A stretch of 64,000 nt of DNA, taken from the NCBI RefSeq assembly GCF_019710745.1, contig NZ_JAHKJW010000042.1, positions 1-64,000 on the forward strand. The letters are read 5' to 3'. This document shows, piece by piece, positions 18,743 through 27,320 of this stretch. The notes under the pieces are model-generated. The model was not told where the DNA came from. It made no database searches and saw only the letters and a program-made list of their open reading frames with translations. Every line of letters starts with the position of its first letter. Position 1 is the first letter of the stretch. The DNA is from Streptomyces beigongshangae (lineage in GTDB: Bacteria; Actinomycetota; Actinomycetes; Streptomycetales; Streptomycetaceae). The translations under genes were made by a program, and so were the position numbers.

Positions 18743-19465
18743 ATGCAAGCAACAGGACGCATCGTCACCGCGGTCGTCGGCGCCGCCCTGCTCATCGGGT
18801 GCGTGTCGGGACCGGCCTCGTCGAAGCAGTCGCAGGAACCCACGGGAGGACCGACGGGATCCCAGGGCCGTCCGGGGAAGGGGTACACATCCCTCTTCGA
18901 CGGGAGCGCCGAGTCGCTGGCGGACTGGAAGCAGGCCGGACCGGGCTCGTTCTCCCTCTCGGACGACGGGACCCTCACGTCCTCCGGCGGCCTGGGCATG
19001 CTCTGGTACGGCGCCCAGGAGTTCGGCTCGTACTCGCTCAAGCTCGACTGGCGGATGGCGAGCGCCGGCGGTGACGACAACTCCGGTGTGTTCGTGGGCT
19101 TCCCGGCCTCCGACGACCCGTGGTCTGCCGTCGACAAGGGGTACGAGATCCAGATCGACGCGTCCGACGCCCCCGACCGCACCACCGGGGCCGTGTACAG
19201 CTTCCAGTCCGCCGACCTGGCGAAGCGCGACCGCGCGCTGAACCCGCCGGGGGAGTGGAACACGTACGAGATCCGCGTGGAGGGCGAACGGCTCCGCGTA
19301 CGGCTCAACGGCGTGAAGATCAACGACTACACCAACACCGATCCGGTGCGCAGTCTGCGGGACGGCCATGTGGGCATCCAGAACCACGGTGCCGAGGACA
19401 AGGTCTCCTTCCGCGACATCCGGATCAAGCACCTGCCGGCGCGAACCGCCGCGCAGGGCGACTGA
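18743..19465 (+). CDS. DUF1080 (3-keto-disaccharide hydrolase family) lipoprotein
   Basis: 240 residues. Lipoprotein signal with lipobox ALLIGC near residue 20, a Gly/Ser/Pro linker, then one DUF1080 concanavalin-like domain: YTSLFDGSAESLADW, DDNSGVFVGFP, YEIQIDASDA, GEWNTYEIRVEGERLRVRLNG and GHVGIQNHG. Family members hydrolyse 3-keto-glycosides, or bind glycans beside dehydrogenases. It follows the PQQ dehydrogenase by 12 bases and is closed by a 15-bp hairpin, so both are extracytoplasmic partners in one unit with the Gfo/Idh/MocA and isomerase genes upstream. Confidence 0.88.
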   Translation: MQATGRIVTAVVGAALLIGCVSGPASSKQSQEPTGGPTGSQGRPGKGYTSLFDGSAESLADWKQAGPGSFSLSDDGTLTSSGGLGMLWYGAQEFGSYSLKLDWRMASAGGDDNSGVFVGFPASDDPWSAVDKGYEIQIDASDAPDRTTGAVYSFQSADLAKRDRALNPPGEWNTYEIRVEGERLRVRLNGVKINDYTNTDPVRSLRDGHVGIQNHGAEDKVSFRDIRIKHLPARTAAQGD

Positions 19466-19467
19466 GC

Positions 19468-19505
19468 GACGGCGGGCGGGGGACGCCGGACCCCCGCCCG
19501 CCGTC
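19468..19505 (+). terminator. Strong hairpin terminator after DUF1080 gene
   Basis: A perfect 15-bp stem (GACGGCGGGCGGGGG against CCCCCGCCCGCCGTC) with an 8-base loop starts 3 bases after the stop codon. No T run follows, as is usual in this GC range. Confidence 0.85.
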
Positions 19506-19666
19506 TTCACCCCCACCCCTCCGGCACCGTCCCCGCCGATTTTCCCCGGATGCCCCACAGTTCCCGGAACGCGTACGACCACGCCTCCGGTCCGCGTGCG
19601 GATTCGTGCATGAGTCCGCATGAGTTCACGCATGGATCCACGCATGAGTTCGCGCACGAATTCGCG

Positions 19667-19720
19667 TACGAGCACGAGTTCGCGTACGAGCACGAGTTCG
19701 CGTACGAGCACGAGTTCGCG
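19667..19720 (+). repeat. 18-bp minisatellite, three perfect copies, before the inositol-phosphate synthase-like gene
   Basis: Three identical copies of TACGAGCACGAGTTCGCG lie at 19667-19684, 19685-19702 and 19703-19720. They are embedded in a longer array of 6-bp submotifs from about 19611 (ATGAGT, TTCACG, CATGGA and similar). The array sits 20 bases before the start of the next gene and occupies most of its 5' leader. One frame reads (EFAYEH)n and another (SSRTST)n, but neither has the codon bias of a gene. Confidence 0.9.
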
Positions 19721-19739
19721 TATGAGAGGGAGGCCGCCC

Positions 19740-20924
19740 ATGTCCGCCGAACCGTCTGTTTCCCCTTCTCGGATCGGGGTGTGGCTGATCGGAGCGAGGG
19801 GCTCCGTCGCCACGACCGCCGTCGCGGGCTGCGCGGCCGTCACGGCCGGGCTCCATCCGCCGACCGGCATGGTGACCGAGACCGGCCTCTTCCAGGACGC
19901 CGGCCTGCCCCCGCTGTCCTCGCTCGTCTTCGGCGGCCACGACGTGGTCGACTGCCCGCTGCCCAAACGGGCCGAGTCCCTCGCCGCCGGCGGGGTCCTG
20001 CCCCACGACCTGCCGTCGGCCGTGAGCGCCGAACTGGCTGCCGCCGACCGGGAGATCAGGATCGGCGGCCCGCTGCGCGGCGACACCCGCAGCGAGGACG
20101 AACTGATCGCGGACCTCTCCCGCGACATCCGCGACTTCGTCCGCCTGGGCGGCCTGTCCGGAGCCGTCGTGGTGAACGTGGCCTCCACGGAACCCGTCCC
20201 CGAGGGCGACGCCCTCCCCGCCAGCTCCCTGTACGCGGCGGCCGCGCTGCGGGCCGGCTGCCCGTACGTCAACTTCACGCCGTCCATGGGCCTGCACCAC
20301 CCGCGGCTCGCGGCGCGGGCCGCCGCGTCCGGGCTGCCGTACGCCGGCCGGGACGGCAAGACCGGCCAGACCCTGCTGCGGTCGGTCCTCGGCCCGATGT
20401 TCGCGCAGCGCGCGCTGACGGTCCGGGCCTGGTCCGGTACGAACCTGCTGGGCGGCGGTGACGGCGCGGCCCTCGCCGACCCGGCCGCCGCCGCCGCGAA
20501 GAACGCGGGCAAGGAACGCGCCCTCGCCGACACCCTCGGCACGGTCCCCCAGGGCGAGACGCACATCGACGACGTACCGTCCCTCGGCGACTGGAAGACC
20601 GCCTGGGACCACATCGCCTTCGACGGCTTCCTCGGCACCCGGATGGTCCTCCAGACGACCTGGCAGGGCTGCGACTCCTCCCTGGCCGCCCCGCTGATCC
20701 TGGACCTGGCCCGTCTGATGGCCCGGGCCCACGAGGCCGGTCTGTCCGGACCGGTCGGCGAACTCGGCTTCTACTTCAAGGACCCGCTGGGGGAGGGGCC
20801 CGCCGCCCTGGGCGAGCAGTACGCGGAGCTGGTGCACCTGGCCGGCCGCCTGCGGGCACCGGGGCGAGGGCCGGGCGCTGGGGAGCGACCCATCGAGGAC
20901 CGCCTCGCCGGGGAGCGCCGATGA
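19740..20924 (+). CDS. Inositol-3-phosphate synthase-like protein of ebo-type cluster
   Basis: 394 residues from ATG 19740 (ribosome site GAGGGAGG); earlier in-frame ATGs only translate the minisatellite. NAD-binding motif IGVWLIGARGSVATTAVAG and the family blocks VVVNVASTEPVPEG, VNFTPSMGLHHPRL and GRDGKTGQTLLRSVLGPMF with the active-site Lys region, and SGTNLLGGGDG. It resembles MIPS, which cyclises glucose 6-phosphate to inositol 3-phosphate, but belongs to the variant that heads EboC-EboA-EboB-EboE operons. It overlaps EboC by ATGA. Likely role: making the cyclitol or sugar-derived part of the ebo metabolite. Confidence 0.85.
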   Translation: MSAEPSVSPSRIGVWLIGARGSVATTAVAGCAAVTAGLHPPTGMVTETGLFQDAGLPPLSSLVFGGHDVVDCPLPKRAESLAAGGVLPHDLPSAVSAELAAADREIRIGGPLRGDTRSEDELIADLSRDIRDFVRLGGLSGAVVVNVASTEPVPEGDALPASSLYAAAALRAGCPYVNFTPSMGLHHPRLAARAAASGLPYAGRDGKTGQTLLRSVLGPMFAQRALTVRAWSGTNLLGGGDGAALADPAAAAAKNAGKERALADTLGTVPQGETHIDDVPSLGDWKTAWDHIAFDGFLGTRMVLQTTWQGCDSSLAAPLILDLARLMARAHEAGLSGPVGELGFYFKDPLGEGPAALGEQYAELVHLAGRLRAPGRGPGAGERPIEDRLAGERR

Positions 20925-22018
20925 GCGGCGCTCCGCGCGGGCTGAGTGTTCTGAGCGGGCTGAGTGCTCTGAGCGGGCTGAACGGGCTGATACGGCCCGG
21001 GCGGCGCGGGGTGCTCGCGCGGCGGAAGCCGCGGTCGCCGCGGTCGCCGCAGCCGGGGCCGCCCTCCCGTGCGGCGGTGAAGAGGGGCGGGGACCTGCGC
21101 GCCTGGGCGGAGCTCCTGCGCCTGCCCGCCCTGTTCACCGTCCCCGGCGACGCGCTCGCGGGCGCCGCGGCCGCCGGGGTCCGCCCGAACTCCCGCACCC
21201 TGCTGGCCATCGGCTCCTCCCTGTGCCTGTACGAGGCCGGTATGGCCCTGAACGACTGGGCCGACCACGCCGAGGACGCCGAGGAGCGCCCGCACCGCCC
21301 CCTGCCCTCCGGCCGTATCCGCCCGGCCGCCGCACTGACCGCCGCCGGGGTCCTGACGGCGGCGGGGCTGGCCCTGGCGTCCCGGGCCGGCCGCCGGCCC
21401 CTCGCGGTCGCCGGGGCCCTGGCCGCCACGGTCTGGTCGTACGACCTGGTCCTCAAGCGGACCCCCGCCGGTCCCCCGGCGATGGCCGCGGCCAGGGGCC
21501 TGGACCTCCTCCTCGGCGGGGCCGCCTCCGGCGGCGACACCCGCAAGGCCGTACCGTCCGCCCTGACCCTGGCCGCCCACACCCTGGCCGTCACGACGGT
21601 CTCCCGCCACGAGACCCGGGGCGGCTCCCCCCTGCCCCCGCTGACGGCCCTGGCCGCGACAACGGCCCTGACCTGGTCCCTGACGCGGGACACCGGCAAG
21701 GACACGAGCAGGGACACGGCCTTCACGGACCGCCCGTCCCTCACGGACCGCCCGTCCCTCAAGCCCGTCCTGAACATCGCCTCCCTCGGCGGAGCGCTCA
21801 CCGCCCTCTACGCCGCGACCTCCGCCCGCCCGCTCGTCCACGCCGTCCTCAACCCGTCGCCCCCGCTCACCCAGAGAGCCGTCGGCGGCGGTGTCCGGGC
21901 CATGATCCCGCTCCAGGCGGCGCTCGCGGCCCGCTCCGGGGCCCCCGTCACGGCCCTGCTGACGGTGGCCCTCGCCCCGGCCGCCCGCAGGTTCGGCCGG
22001 AAGGTGAGCGTGACGTGA
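20921..22018 (+). CDS. eboC: EboC, UbiA-like prenyltransferase family membrane protein
   Basis: 365 residues, start overlapping the previous stop (ATGA). A 55-residue head begins with LSVLSGLSALSGLNGL repeats and is Arg/Pro-rich. Then come about eight membrane helices with the first Asp-rich prenyl-diphosphate site as NDWADHAEDAEERPHRPLPSG (residues 111-131), as in UbiA enzymes. EboC proteins accompany EboA, EboB and EboE and are thought to prenylate or lipid-modify a metabolite for export across the membrane, as proposed for the cyanobacterial scytonemin monomer. The loop around 21710-21760 carries a duplicated TDRPSL. Confidence 0.85.
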   Translation: MSGAPRGLSVLSGLSALSGLNGLIRPGRRGVLARRKPRSPRSPQPGPPSRAAVKRGGDLRAWAELLRLPALFTVPGDALAGAAAAGVRPNSRTLLAIGSSLCLYEAGMALNDWADHAEDAEERPHRPLPSGRIRPAAALTAAGVLTAAGLALASRAGRRPLAVAGALAATVWSYDLVLKRTPAGPPAMAAARGLDLLLGGAASGGDTRKAVPSALTLAAHTLAVTTVSRHETRGGSPLPPLTALAATTALTWSLTRDTGKDTSRDTAFTDRPSLTDRPSLKPVLNIASLGGALTALYAATSARPLVHAVLNPSPPLTQRAVGGGVRAMIPLQAALAARSGAPVTALLTVALAPAARRFGRKVSVT

Positions 22019-22986
22019 ACCCACAGCCGGGCACCCGTCCCGCCGCCGGACCGGCCCCCCACCCCCTCCGCTTCTCCTACGGCACCAACGGCCTGACCGA
22101 CCTCCGTCTGGACGACGCCCTCTCCCTCCTCGCCGACCTCGGCTACGACGGTGTGGGGCTGACCCTCGACCACATGCACCTCGACCCGTTCGCCCCCGAC
22201 CTCGCGGCCCGCACGCGTCGGCTCGCCCGCAGACTGGACGGACTCGGCCTGGGCGTGACCCTGGAGACCGGCGCCCGCTACGTGCTCGACCCGCGCCGCA
22301 AGCACGGCCCGTCCCTGCTGGACCCGGACCCGGAACAGCGGGCCCGGCGCGTCGACCTCCTCGTCCGTGCCGTGCGGATCGCGGAGGAAGTCGGCGCCCA
22401 CGCCGTGCACTGCTTCAGCGGCGTCCTCCCGAAGAAGCCGTCCGGCACCGCGCACGGCAGAGACGCTGAGAACGCCGAGGACACCGAGAACGCCGAAGAG
22501 GCAGCCTGGAAGCGCCTCGCCGAAGCCCTCGCCCCCGTCGTCGACGCCGCCACCGCCGCCGGCATCCCGCTCGCCGTCGAACCCGAACCCGGCCACCTCC
22601 TCGCCACCCTCGACGACTTCCACCGCCTGCGCACCTCGCTCGGGAGCCCGGACGCCCTCGGCCTCACCCTCGACATCGGCCACTGCCAGTGCCTCGAACC
22701 GCGCTCGCCCGCCGACTGCGTGCGCGAGGCCGCCCCCTGGCTGCGGCACGTCCAGATCGAGGACATGCGCCGGGGCGTCCACGAGCACCTCCCCTTCGGC
22801 GACGGGGAGATCGACTTCCCGCCCGTGCTCGAAGCCCTCGCCGCCACGGGCTACCGGGGTCTGGTCTCCGTCGAACTGCCCCGCCACTCCCACGCCGGCC
22901 CGCAACTCGCCCAGCAGTCCCTCCCGTTCCTCCGGCAGGCCGCCCCCGGAGAGGGCGGCGACGCCTCCGAAGGGAGAACCCCGTGA
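22015..22986 (+). CDS. Sugar phosphate isomerase/epimerase (TIM barrel) of ebo cluster
   Basis: 323 residues, GTG start overlapping the EboC stop (GTGA). Xylose isomerase-like barrel: LRFSYGTNGLTDL and LGYDGVGLTLDHMHLDPF at the start, VEPEPGHLL, LTLDIGHCQC, HVQIEDMRRGVHEHLPFGDG and YRGLVSVELPRHSH carrying the likely metal ligands Glu, Asp/His and Glu. Residues about 140-160 contain an inserted ENAEDTENAEE stretch from repeated GAGAACGCCGAGGAC DNA. It acts in the cytoplasm on a sugar or cyclitol phosphate, plausibly linked to the inositol-phosphate synthase-like step two genes upstream. Confidence 0.85.
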   Translation: MNPQPGTRPAAGPAPHPLRFSYGTNGLTDLRLDDALSLLADLGYDGVGLTLDHMHLDPFAPDLAARTRRLARRLDGLGLGVTLETGARYVLDPRRKHGPSLLDPDPEQRARRVDLLVRAVRIAEEVGAHAVHCFSGVLPKKPSGTAHGRDAENAEDTENAEEAAWKRLAEALAPVVDAATAAGIPLAVEPEPGHLLATLDDFHRLRTSLGSPDALGLTLDIGHCQCLEPRSPADCVREAAPWLRHVQIEDMRRGVHEHLPFGDGEIDFPPVLEALAATGYRGLVSVELPRHSHAGPQLAQQSLPFLRQAAPGEGGDASEGRTP

Positions 22987-23708
22987 ACGACCTCCACGAC
23001 GCCCCCGGCACGGCCCACACCGCCCGTACCGCCCCCACCGCCCCGGCGGAGACCCCGCCCGTCCTCGCCGTCCTGCACTCCCGCCTGAACTCCTCCCTGG
23101 GCGGTGCCGCCCGCGCCTGGCTGGACCAGGCCCTCGACGAGGCGGCCGCCCACCCGGGCACCGACGGCCCCGTCCCCGTGTGGGAACTGCGGATGGCCGA
23201 GGCGGGCCGCCGCTGCGGACCCGAGCACGCGGAGGCCGCCCGAGTCCTCCTCCTGCACGCGGCCCGGGCCGACGCCCCGACCCTCGCCCGCGTCTACCGA
23301 CAGGGCACCGCCGACGAACGCCGCGCCGTCCTGGAGGCCCTGCCCCACCTCGTGGACGGTCCCGAGGCCCTGCCGGTCGTCGAGGACGCCCTGCGCACCA
23401 ACGACACCCGCCTGGTGGCCGCCGCCGTCGGCCCGTACGCCGCCCGGCACCTGGATGCCCACAGCTGGCGGCACGCCGTCCTGAAGTGCCTGTTCACCGG
23501 CGTTCCCGTGGACACCGTGGCAGACCTCCCCCGTCGTGCCCGCGCCGACGCCGAGCTGGCCCGCATGCTCGTCGACTACGCCGCCGAGCGCACCGCCGCG
23601 GACCGCCCGGTCCCCGACGACCTGCACCGCGTCCTGGCCCTCACCGGTCACCCGGCCACCCCCACCGGAACCGACACCGGCACCGGCACCGACGGCAAGG
23701 AGTCCTGA
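22983..23708 (+). CDS. eboA: EboA domain-containing protein
   Basis: 241 residues, GTG start overlapping the previous stop (GTGA). After about 25 Ala/Thr/Pro residues, the protein is all-helical with HEAT-like features: HSRLNSSLGGAARAWLDQAL, YRQGTADERRAVLEALPHLV, VEDALRTNDTRLVAAAVGPYAA and AWRHAVLKCLF-type segments. This pattern and its place between an isomerase and the TatD-like EboB identify EboA, whose biochemical role is not established. It is required with the other ebo genes for moving a metabolite to the periplasm in cyanobacteria. The Ser/Thr-Gly tail (TGTDTGTGTDG) is low complexity. Confidence 0.85.
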   Translation: MNDLHDAPGTAHTARTAPTAPAETPPVLAVLHSRLNSSLGGAARAWLDQALDEAAAHPGTDGPVPVWELRMAEAGRRCGPEHAEAARVLLLHAARADAPTLARVYRQGTADERRAVLEALPHLVDGPEALPVVEDALRTNDTRLVAAAVGPYAARHLDAHSWRHAVLKCLFTGVPVDTVADLPRRARADAELARMLVDYAAERTAADRPVPDDLHRVLALTGHPATPTGTDTGTGTDGKES

Positions 23709-24571
23709 TGCGCATCTTCGACCCCCACATCCACATGACCTCACGGACCACCGACGACTACGAGGCCATGTACGCCGCGGGCGTCCGCGCCGTCGTCGAA
23801 CCCGCTTTCTGGCTCGGCCAGCCCCGCACCTCACCCGCCTCCTTCTACGACTACTTCGACGCGCTCCTCGGCTGGGAGCCCTTCCGGGCGGCGCAGTACG
23901 GCATAGCCCACCACTGCACCATCGCCCTCAATCCCAAGGAGGCCAACGACCCCCGCTGCGTCCCCGTCCTCGACGAACTGCCCCGGTATCTCGTCAAGGA
24001 CCACGTGGTGGCCGTCGGCGAGATCGGCTACGACTCGATGACGCCCGCCGAGGACACCGCGCTGGCCGCGCAGCTCCAGCTCGCCGCCGACCACGGGCTG
24101 CCCGCCCTCGTCCACACACCGCACCGCGACAAGCTGGCGGGCCTGCGCCGCACCCTCGACGTGGTCCGGGAGTCCGCGCTGCCCCTGGACCACGTCCTGA
24201 TCGACCACCTCAACGAGATCACGGTCGAGGAGGCCAAGGACGCCGGCTGCTGGCTCGGTTTCTCCGTCTACCCGGACACCAAGATGGACGAGGAGCGCAT
24301 GGTGGAGGTGCTGCGGAAGCACGGACCGGAGAAGGTGCTGGTCAACTCCGCCGCCGACTGGGGCAGGAGCGATCCCCTGAAGACCCGCAAGGTCGCCGAC
24401 GCCCTGCTGGCGGCCGGTTTCACCGACGACGACGTGGACCGGGTGCTGTGGCGCAACCCGGTCGACTTCTACGGCCTCAGCGGCCGTCTCGACCTGGACG
24501 TCGCCGGTACGGACGCCACCCACGAGGGCAACTCCATCCTCCGGGGCGTCCCCAAGACCGCGGAGGCGTGA
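23708..24571 (+). CDS. eboB: EboB, TatD family metal-dependent hydrolase
   Basis: 287 residues; ATG shares a base with the EboA stop (TGATG). Amidohydrolase-like barrel with the metal ligands DPHIHM (residues 5-10), GEIGYDSMT (Glu), HTPHRDK (His), LIDHLNEIT (His) and NSAADWGRSD (Asp). This is the EboB type rather than housekeeping TatD DNase: it has AFWLGQPRTSPASFYDYFDALLGW and the closing VDFYGLSGRLDL. Likely a cytoplasmic hydrolase or lactonase acting on the ebo metabolite. Confidence 0.87.
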   Translation: MRIFDPHIHMTSRTTDDYEAMYAAGVRAVVEPAFWLGQPRTSPASFYDYFDALLGWEPFRAAQYGIAHHCTIALNPKEANDPRCVPVLDELPRYLVKDHVVAVGEIGYDSMTPAEDTALAAQLQLAADHGLPALVHTPHRDKLAGLRRTLDVVRESALPLDHVLIDHLNEITVEEAKDAGCWLGFSVYPDTKMDEERMVEVLRKHGPEKVLVNSAADWGRSDPLKTRKVADALLAAGFTDDDVDRVLWRNPVDFYGLSGRLDLDVAGTDATHEGNSILRGVPKTAEA

Positions 24572-24574
24572 CCG

Positions 24575-25744
24575 ATGCGCTTCCGCCACCCCGACGGCTC
24601 CACCGTCCACCTCGCCTACTGCACCAACGTCCACCCCGCCGAGACCCTCGACGGCGTCCTCGCCCAGCTCCGGGACCACTGCGAACCCGTACGCAGGCGG
24701 CTCGGCCGCGACCGGCTCGGCATCGGGCTGTGGCTCGCCAAGGACGCCGCCCGCGCCCTCGTCACCGACCCGTCCGCCCTGCGCGGCCTGCGCACGGAAC
24801 TCGACCGGCGCGGCCTGGAGGTCGTCACCCTCAACGGCTTCCCGTACGAGGGATTCGGCGCCGAGGAGGTCAAGTACCGCGTCTACAAGCCGGACTGGGC
24901 CGACCCCGAGCGGCTGGACCACACGACCGCCCTCGCCCGCCTCCTCGCCGGGCTCCTCCCCGACGACGTCACCGAGGGCACCGTCTCCACGCTCCCGCTC
25001 GCCTGGCGCACCGCGTACGACGGCGACCGGGCCGCGCTGGCCCACGCGGCCCTGCGCACGCTCGCCGAACGCCTCGACGCGCTGGAGGAGCTGACCGGGC
25101 GCTCCGTCCGGGTCGGCCTGGAGCCGGAACCCGGCTGCACCGTCGAGACCACGGCCGACGCCATCGCCCCGCTCACCGCCGTCGGCCGCGACCGCATCGG
25201 GATCTGCGTCGACACCTGCCACCTCGCCACCTCCTTCGAAGATCCGCACACCGCCCTGGACCGGCTGGCCGCCGCCGGCGTCCCCGTCGTCAAGTCCCAG
25301 CTGTCGGCCGCCCTGCACGCCGAACACCCCCACCTCCCCGAGGTCCGCGAGGCCCTCGCCGCCTTCGACGAACCCCGCTTCCTGCACCAGACCCGCACCC
25401 TCACCGCCGCCGGGCTCCGCGGCACCGACGACCTCGGCGAGGCCCTCGGGCAGGACGCGCTGCCCGACGCCTCCCCCTGGCGCGCCCACTTCCACGTGCC
25501 GCTGCACGCGGCCCCCGCCCCGCCCCTCACCTCCACCCTGCCGGTCCTCAAGGAGACCCTCGCCCGCCTGGTCGGCGGCCCGCAGCCACTGACCCGCCAC
25601 CTGGAGGTCGAGACCTACACCTGGCAGGCGCTCCCGCCGGAACTGCGCCCCCGCGCCCGGGCCCAGCTCGCCGACGGCATCGCCGCCGAACTCGCCCTCG
25701 CCCGGGACCTGCTGACCGACCTCGGCCTGAAGGAGCTGCCGTGA
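24575..25744 (+). CDS. eboE: EboE, metabolite traffic protein (TIM barrel)
   Basis: 389 residues, ATG 4 bases after the EboB stop. Starts HLAYCTNVHPAETLDGVLAQL, the EboE hallmark, then LEVVTLNGFPYEGFG, VGLEPEPGCTVETT, ICVDTCHLATSF and VVKSQLSAALHAEHP, with Glu/Asp/His metal-ligand candidates of the xylose isomerase-like fold. It ends at HLEVETYTWQALP. In known ebo clusters this protein is essential for export of the product; its reaction is unknown. The next gene overlaps its stop by GTGA. Confidence 0.9.
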   Translation: MRFRHPDGSTVHLAYCTNVHPAETLDGVLAQLRDHCEPVRRRLGRDRLGIGLWLAKDAARALVTDPSALRGLRTELDRRGLEVVTLNGFPYEGFGAEEVKYRVYKPDWADPERLDHTTALARLLAGLLPDDVTEGTVSTLPLAWRTAYDGDRAALAHAALRTLAERLDALEELTGRSVRVGLEPEPGCTVETTADAIAPLTAVGRDRIGICVDTCHLATSFEDPHTALDRLAAAGVPVVKSQLSAALHAEHPHLPEVREALAAFDEPRFLHQTRTLTAAGLRGTDDLGEALGQDALPDASPWRAHFHVPLHAAPAPPLTSTLPVLKETLARLVGGPQPLTRHLEVETYTWQALPPELRPRARAQLADGIAAELALARDLLTDLGLKELP

Positions 25745-27165
25745 GCACCGACGAGACCCCGGCCGCACCGGCCGCCGCCGACAGCCCTCCGTCCCCCACC
25801 CCGCTCCTCGTCCTGGACGTCGTCGGCCTCACCCCCCGTCTCCTCGACCACATGCCGCACCTGAAGTCCCTGGCCCGGTCCGGGTCGAAGGCGCACCTCG
25901 GGACCGTCCTGCCCGCCGTCACCTGCGCCGCCCAGTCCACCTTCCTGACCGGCACCCACCCGTCCGAGCACGGCATCGTCGGCAACGGCTGGTACTTCCG
26001 CGACCTCGGCGACGTCCTGCTGTGGCGCCAGCACAACGGCCTGGTCTCCGGGGACAAGCTCTGGGACGCCGCCCGGCGCGCCCACCCCGGCTACACGGTC
26101 GCCAACATCTGCTGGTGGTACGCCATGGGCGCCGACACCGACTTCACCGTCACCCCCCGTCCGGTCTACTACGCCGACGGCCGCAAGGAACCCGACTGCT
26201 ACACCCGGCCCCCGGCCCTGCACGACGAACTCACCGAGAAACTCGGCACGTTCCCGCTCTTCCACTTCTGGGGCCCCGGCGCCGACCTGGTCTCCAGCCA
26301 GTGGATCATCGACGCCACCCGTCATGTCATCGCCACCCGCCACCCCGACCTGACGCTCTGCTACCTCCCTCATCTCGACTACGACCTGCAGCGCTTCGGC
26401 CCCGACGACCCGCGCTCCCTGAAGGCGGCCGCCGATCTCGACAGGGCCATGGCCCCCCTGCTCGACGACGCCCGCGCGGAAGGCCGTACGGTCGTCGCCC
26501 TGTCCGAGTACGGCATCACCCGCGCGGACCGCCCCGTCGACATCAACCGCGCACTGCGCCGCGCCGGGCTCCTCGAAGTGCACACCCAGGACGGCATGGA
26601 GTACCTCGACCCGATGGCCTCACGTGCCTTCGCCGTCGCCGACCACCAGATCGCCCATGTCTACGTACGCCGCCCCGAGGACCTGGAGGCCACGAAGGAG
26701 GCGCTCGCCGGGCTGCCCGGCATCGAGGAGCTCCTCGACGACGAGGGCAAGAAGGCCCACCACCTCGACCATCCGCGCTCCGGCGAACTCGTCGCCGTCG
26801 CGGAGCCGGACGCCTGGTTCACGTACTACTACTGGCTCGACGACGCCCGCGCGCCCGACTTCGCGCAGCTCGTCGAGATCCACCGCAAACCCGGCTACGA
26901 CCCGGTCGAACTCTTCATGGACCCGCTCGACCCGTACGTCAAGGTCAAGGCGGCGGGCGCGCTGGCCCGCAAGAAGCTCGGCATGCGCTACCGCATGGCG
27001 GTCGTGCCTCTCGACCCCTCGCCCATCCGGGGCAGCCACGGCCGCCTCCCCCTGAGCGACGACGAAGGTCCGCTCCTCATCTGCTCCACCCCCCGTGCCG
27101 TCGGCGACCGCGTCGCGGCCACCGATGTGAAATCCCTGCTGCTCGACCTGGCCGGTCTCGGGTGA
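25741..27165 (+). CDS. Nucleotide pyrophosphatase/phosphodiesterase-like protein (alkaline phosphatase superfamily)
   Basis: 474 residues from a GTG overlapping the EboE stop (GTGA). A 25-residue Ala/Pro head is followed by LLVLDVVGL (metal Asp), the nucleophile region LPAVTCAAQSTFLTG (Thr), HPSEHGIVGNGW, LPHLDYDLQRFGP (Asp/His), LSEYGITRA (in place of the usual DHG) and the final metal site in DPSPIRGSHGR. No export signal is visible, so it works in the cytoplasm. Genes of this type recur at the end of ebo operons; it could remove a phosphate or nucleotide from the ebo metabolite or split a prenyl-diphosphate-linked product. Confidence 0.87.
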   Translation: MSTDETPAAPAAADSPPSPTPLLVLDVVGLTPRLLDHMPHLKSLARSGSKAHLGTVLPAVTCAAQSTFLTGTHPSEHGIVGNGWYFRDLGDVLLWRQHNGLVSGDKLWDAARRAHPGYTVANICWWYAMGADTDFTVTPRPVYYADGRKEPDCYTRPPALHDELTEKLGTFPLFHFWGPGADLVSSQWIIDATRHVIATRHPDLTLCYLPHLDYDLQRFGPDDPRSLKAAADLDRAMAPLLDDARAEGRTVVALSEYGITRADRPVDINRALRRAGLLEVHTQDGMEYLDPMASRAFAVADHQIAHVYVRRPEDLEATKEALAGLPGIEELLDDEGKKAHHLDHPRSGELVAVAEPDAWFTYYYWLDDARAPDFAQLVEIHRKPGYDPVELFMDPLDPYVKVKAAGALARKKLGMRYRMAVVPLDPSPIRGSHGRLPLSDDEGPLLICSTPRAVGDRVAATDVKSLLLDLAGLG

Positions 27166-27320
27166 CGACACCCGTGACCGGCCGGACGGGCGATCACGAA
27201 AAGTGAAACACACGGCACCGACAGTGCGCCCGGCCTGTGGACAACCTCGTACGACACGACACCTGACGAGGCCGGGCGCCCATCACTGACGGCCGGACAC
27301 CTATCCGAAAGAGAGACACC

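Noticed and set aside
19550..19739. A small gene encoding (EFAYEH)n repeats
   Set aside because: It is the minisatellite read in one frame; there is no ribosome site and the frame runs into the next gene out of register.
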